NCBI RefSeq assembly: GCF_008727735.1
Contig: NZ_CP044227.1
Coordinates: 1,550,001-1,614,000 of the forward strand
Source: Flintibacter sp. KGMB00164
GTDB taxonomy: Bacteria > Bacillota > Clostridia > Oscillospirales > Oscillospiraceae
Length of the DNA stretch: 64,000 nt
Direction: 5' to 3'
This document shows, piece after piece, positions 62,539-64,000 of the stretch. Below the pieces are notes generated by a model, which saw only the letters and a list, made by a program, of their open reading frames with translations, ran no database searches and was not told where the DNA came from. The first letter of the stretch is position 1. Each line of letters begins with the position of its first letter. A program made the translations under genes and the position numbers.

Positions 62539-63092
62539 AACACCACGCCCTCCTTCTCCAGCGCCTGACGCAGACTCTGGCGCAGCCGCCGCAGCCGTTG
62601 GGCCAGTCCGTTGGAGGAACAGCCTAGTCCGGCCGCCAGTTCTTTGACTGCCTCTCCGCACCAGTACCGGCGGAGAAACAAATCCCGCTCCTCCTCATCC
62701 AGAGTCTGAAGCCACCGCTCCACCGCCCGGGCCACCTCCTGGGCCTCCCACTGCTCCTCCGCGCTGGGCACCGCCGGGACGCACTCCTCCAGTTCCAGCA
62801 CCAACGCCTCCATTCCCCCGCCCCGCTTGGCGCTGTACCGCTGCCGCCAGCGGTCAATGGACAGGTTGCGCACGATGCGGCACAGGTAGGCCCGCAGACT
62901 GTTGGGCCGCTGAGGCGGCATGGTATTCCAGGCCCGGTGCCAGGTGTCGTTGACGCACTCCTCCGCGTCGGGCCGGCTTTGCAGAATGTTGTAGGAGACG
63001 CTGCGGCACACCGGGCCGTACTTCTCCTCCGAGGCGGTAATGGCCCGCTCCTCCCGCTTCCAGTATAAGGCCACGATCTGCTTGTCCTCCAT
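62535..63092 (-). CDS. ECF-type RNA polymerase sigma factor
   Basis: 185 residues. Region 2 includes SRPDAEECVNDTWHRAWNTMPPQ (about 39-61) with LRAYLCRIVRNLSIDRWR following; region 4 includes RRYWCGEAVKELAAGLGCSSNGLAQRLRRLR (about 140-170). Second sigma/anti-sigma pair of the window and not closely similar to the one at 20 kb. Start follows AAGGGGGGAACCC. Confidence 0.92.
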   Translation of the reverse strand: MEDKQIVALYWKREERAITASEEKYGPVCRSVSYNILQSRPDAEECVNDTWHRAWNTMPPQRPNSLRAYLCRIVRNLSIDRWRQRYSAKRGGGMEALVLELEECVPAVPSAEEQWEAQEVARAVERWLQTLDEEERDLFLRRYWCGEAVKELAAGLGCSSNGLAQRLRRLRQSLRQALEKEGVVL

Positions 63093-63282
63093 GTGGGTTC
63101 CCCCCTTTTCCCTTCACCTATTCAGACGGAATTGCCCGGGGAATATGACCAAAATTCTTTCTTTTATTGTACCATGGGAGAAAAATCCTGCCAATGCTCT
63201 CGTCCCGCCATTGCGAAACAGTCTCCCCTGTGCTACAATTTATCCCGATGTTTGGAAATTTCTCAGAAAAGAGGGTTTATTT

Positions 63283-63630
63283 ATGTATCCCATCTATGTT
63301 TTGATCGCGCTGCTGCCCCCGGTAGCTATGCTGATCGTGGGTATCTGGTGGAAGGTATCTCCCCCCAAGATGGAGGGAAAAGGTCTGGCCTACCGCACCC
63401 AACTGTCTACCAAGAGCCCGGAGGCGTGGGCCTTCGCCCACAAGCACTGCGCCCGGCTGTGGGTGCGCATGGGCGTGATTCTGACTGCGGCGGCGGGCAT
63501 CGCCATGTACCTGCTGCGGGACCAGGACTACCAGACCTTCCTGATCTGGATCCTGGCGGGCGAGATGGCTTTGTTCTGCGTCTCCGCCTTCCTGGTGGAC
63601 GCCCTGCTGAAAGCAAATTTTGAAGAATAA
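63283..63630 (+). CDS. SdpI-like small membrane protein
   Basis: 115 residues with three hydrophobic segments (about 3-24, 61-80 and 85-108). The short sequence AHKHCARLWVRMG between the first and second segments is the pattern of SdpI/YfhL immunity-type proteins. ATG 63283 follows AAAGAGGG. Divergent from the sigma operon. Confidence 0.8.
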   Translation: MYPIYVLIALLPPVAMLIVGIWWKVSPPKMEGKGLAYRTQLSTKSPEAWAFAHKHCARLWVRMGVILTAAAGIAMYLLRDQDYQTFLIWILAGEMALFCVSAFLVDALLKANFEE

Positions 63631-63639
63631 GTAAGAAGT

Positions 63640-63672
63640 GGCCCGTCCGGCATAGCCGGACGGGCCTTTTTT
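63640..63672. terminator. bidirectional terminator between the SdpI-like and amidase genes
   Basis: 12-bp stem GGCCCGTCCGGC/GCCGGACGGGCC, 3-base loop, TTTTTT tail. Confidence 0.93.
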
Positions 63673-63674
63673 GT

Positions 63675-64000
63675 CTATGAGGATAGGCAGACCTGGGCCA
63701 ATACGGCGGCCAGTTTGGTTTGGTAGCCCTCCTGACGGAGCATCGCCTCCTCCTCCGGGTTGGAGAGAAAGCCGCACTCCACCAACACCGCCGGACAGTC
63801 CACGTGATTCATCAGGTACACATTGTCGCCGATTGGCTTGGCCTGACGGCTGTTATCAGGCTGCAAATTGGTCTGAATTTCCTGCTGGAAGGACTCCGCC
63901 AGGGCCTGAGAATCCTGGGTAGGAGCAAAGAAAACCTGTGAGCCGTGGTATTGACTTTGGGAGAAGATATTCTGGTGGATACTCACCAGCACCGCTCCCT
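63675..64000 (-). CDS. N-acetylmuramoyl-L-alanine amidase (Amidase_3), C-terminal part
   Basis: The frame is open at the right edge, so the N-terminus is outside. The visible 107 residues include SIHQN (zinc-ligand His and fold core), the GSQVFF strand, NVYLMNHVDCPAVLVECGFLSNPEEEAML with the catalytic Glu, and the end of the domain. CwlD-like amidases cleave the peptide from the glycan in the cell wall or spore cortex. No signal peptide can be seen. Confidence 0.92.
   Translation of the reverse strand, partial: GAVLVSIHQNIFSQSQYHGSQVFFAPTQDSQALAESFQQEIQTNLQPDNSRQAKPIGDNVYLMNHVDCPAVLVECGFLSNPEEEAMLRQEGYQTKLAAVLAQVCLSS

Overview
The window looks like the chromosome of a spore-forming, gut-type clostridium of the Oscillospiraceae (Flavonifractor/Lawsonibacter-like). 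The reasons are a GC-rich clostridial core, a class A RNase P RNA, sporulation genes (spoIVFA/spoIVFB-like pair, yunB-like), three tandem M42 aminopeptidases and a TIGR03960/TIGR03936-type radical SAM pair. Species assignment is inference only; no rRNA is present.

Layout. 1-2.3 kb is core: the end of an MgtC-family gene, then deoB and cdd (nucleoside salvage). 2.4-11.1 kb is accessory and less GC-rich: small acidic proteins of unknown or immunity-like type, an ABC exporter pair, a LysR-controlled SDR enzyme, and a repeated promoter module with TTAAGA direct repeats. A 46-nt 3' fragment of tRNA-Pro lies at 11.6 kb; the intact tRNA-Pro(CGG) lies at 36.8 kb. Between these direct repeats is a roughly 25 kb composite island. 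It holds a PucR-NCS1 permease-peptidase catabolic cluster, IS66/IS200 debris, a ThrE-type exporter, an ECF sigma/anti-sigma pair, an hsdR remnant, a mobilizable module (excisionase-like, HTH, MobC-like, MobP-type relaxase with Sel1 repeats), a Rieske/FAD oxidoreductase with a tocopherol-cyclase-like protein, two overlapping tyrosine recombinases, a tag glycosylase and, next to the tRNA, a reverse transcriptase of the defence (UG/DRT) kind.

36.9-64 kb is mostly core: spoIVF-like pair, radical SAM pair, yebC, a PepSY protein, rnpB, murD, three M42 peptidases, a methionine gamma-lyase-family enzyme, yunB-like, ligA, an EamA transporter, a DUF362 ferredoxin-like protein, radA, a Xer-type recombinase, a PadR/membrane-protein pair, an intact IS200-type element, an NhaC antiporter, a second ECF sigma/anti-sigma pair, a SdpI-like protein and a truncated cell-wall amidase.

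The most interesting unit is the reverse transcriptase at 35.2 kb. It is preceded by about 350 nt without a sense gene that begins at a consensus promoter, holds several hairpins and ends in a perfect 12-bp hairpin just before the RT ribosome-binding site. Inside it, two AGACACA repeats flank a stem-loop and are 84 nt (28 codons) apart. Of six frames, only one antisense frame is open through that unit. This recalls the DRT2 systems, in which an RT copies an upstream ncRNA into a concatemeric, endless reading frame. The assignment to that mechanism is inference and needs testing.
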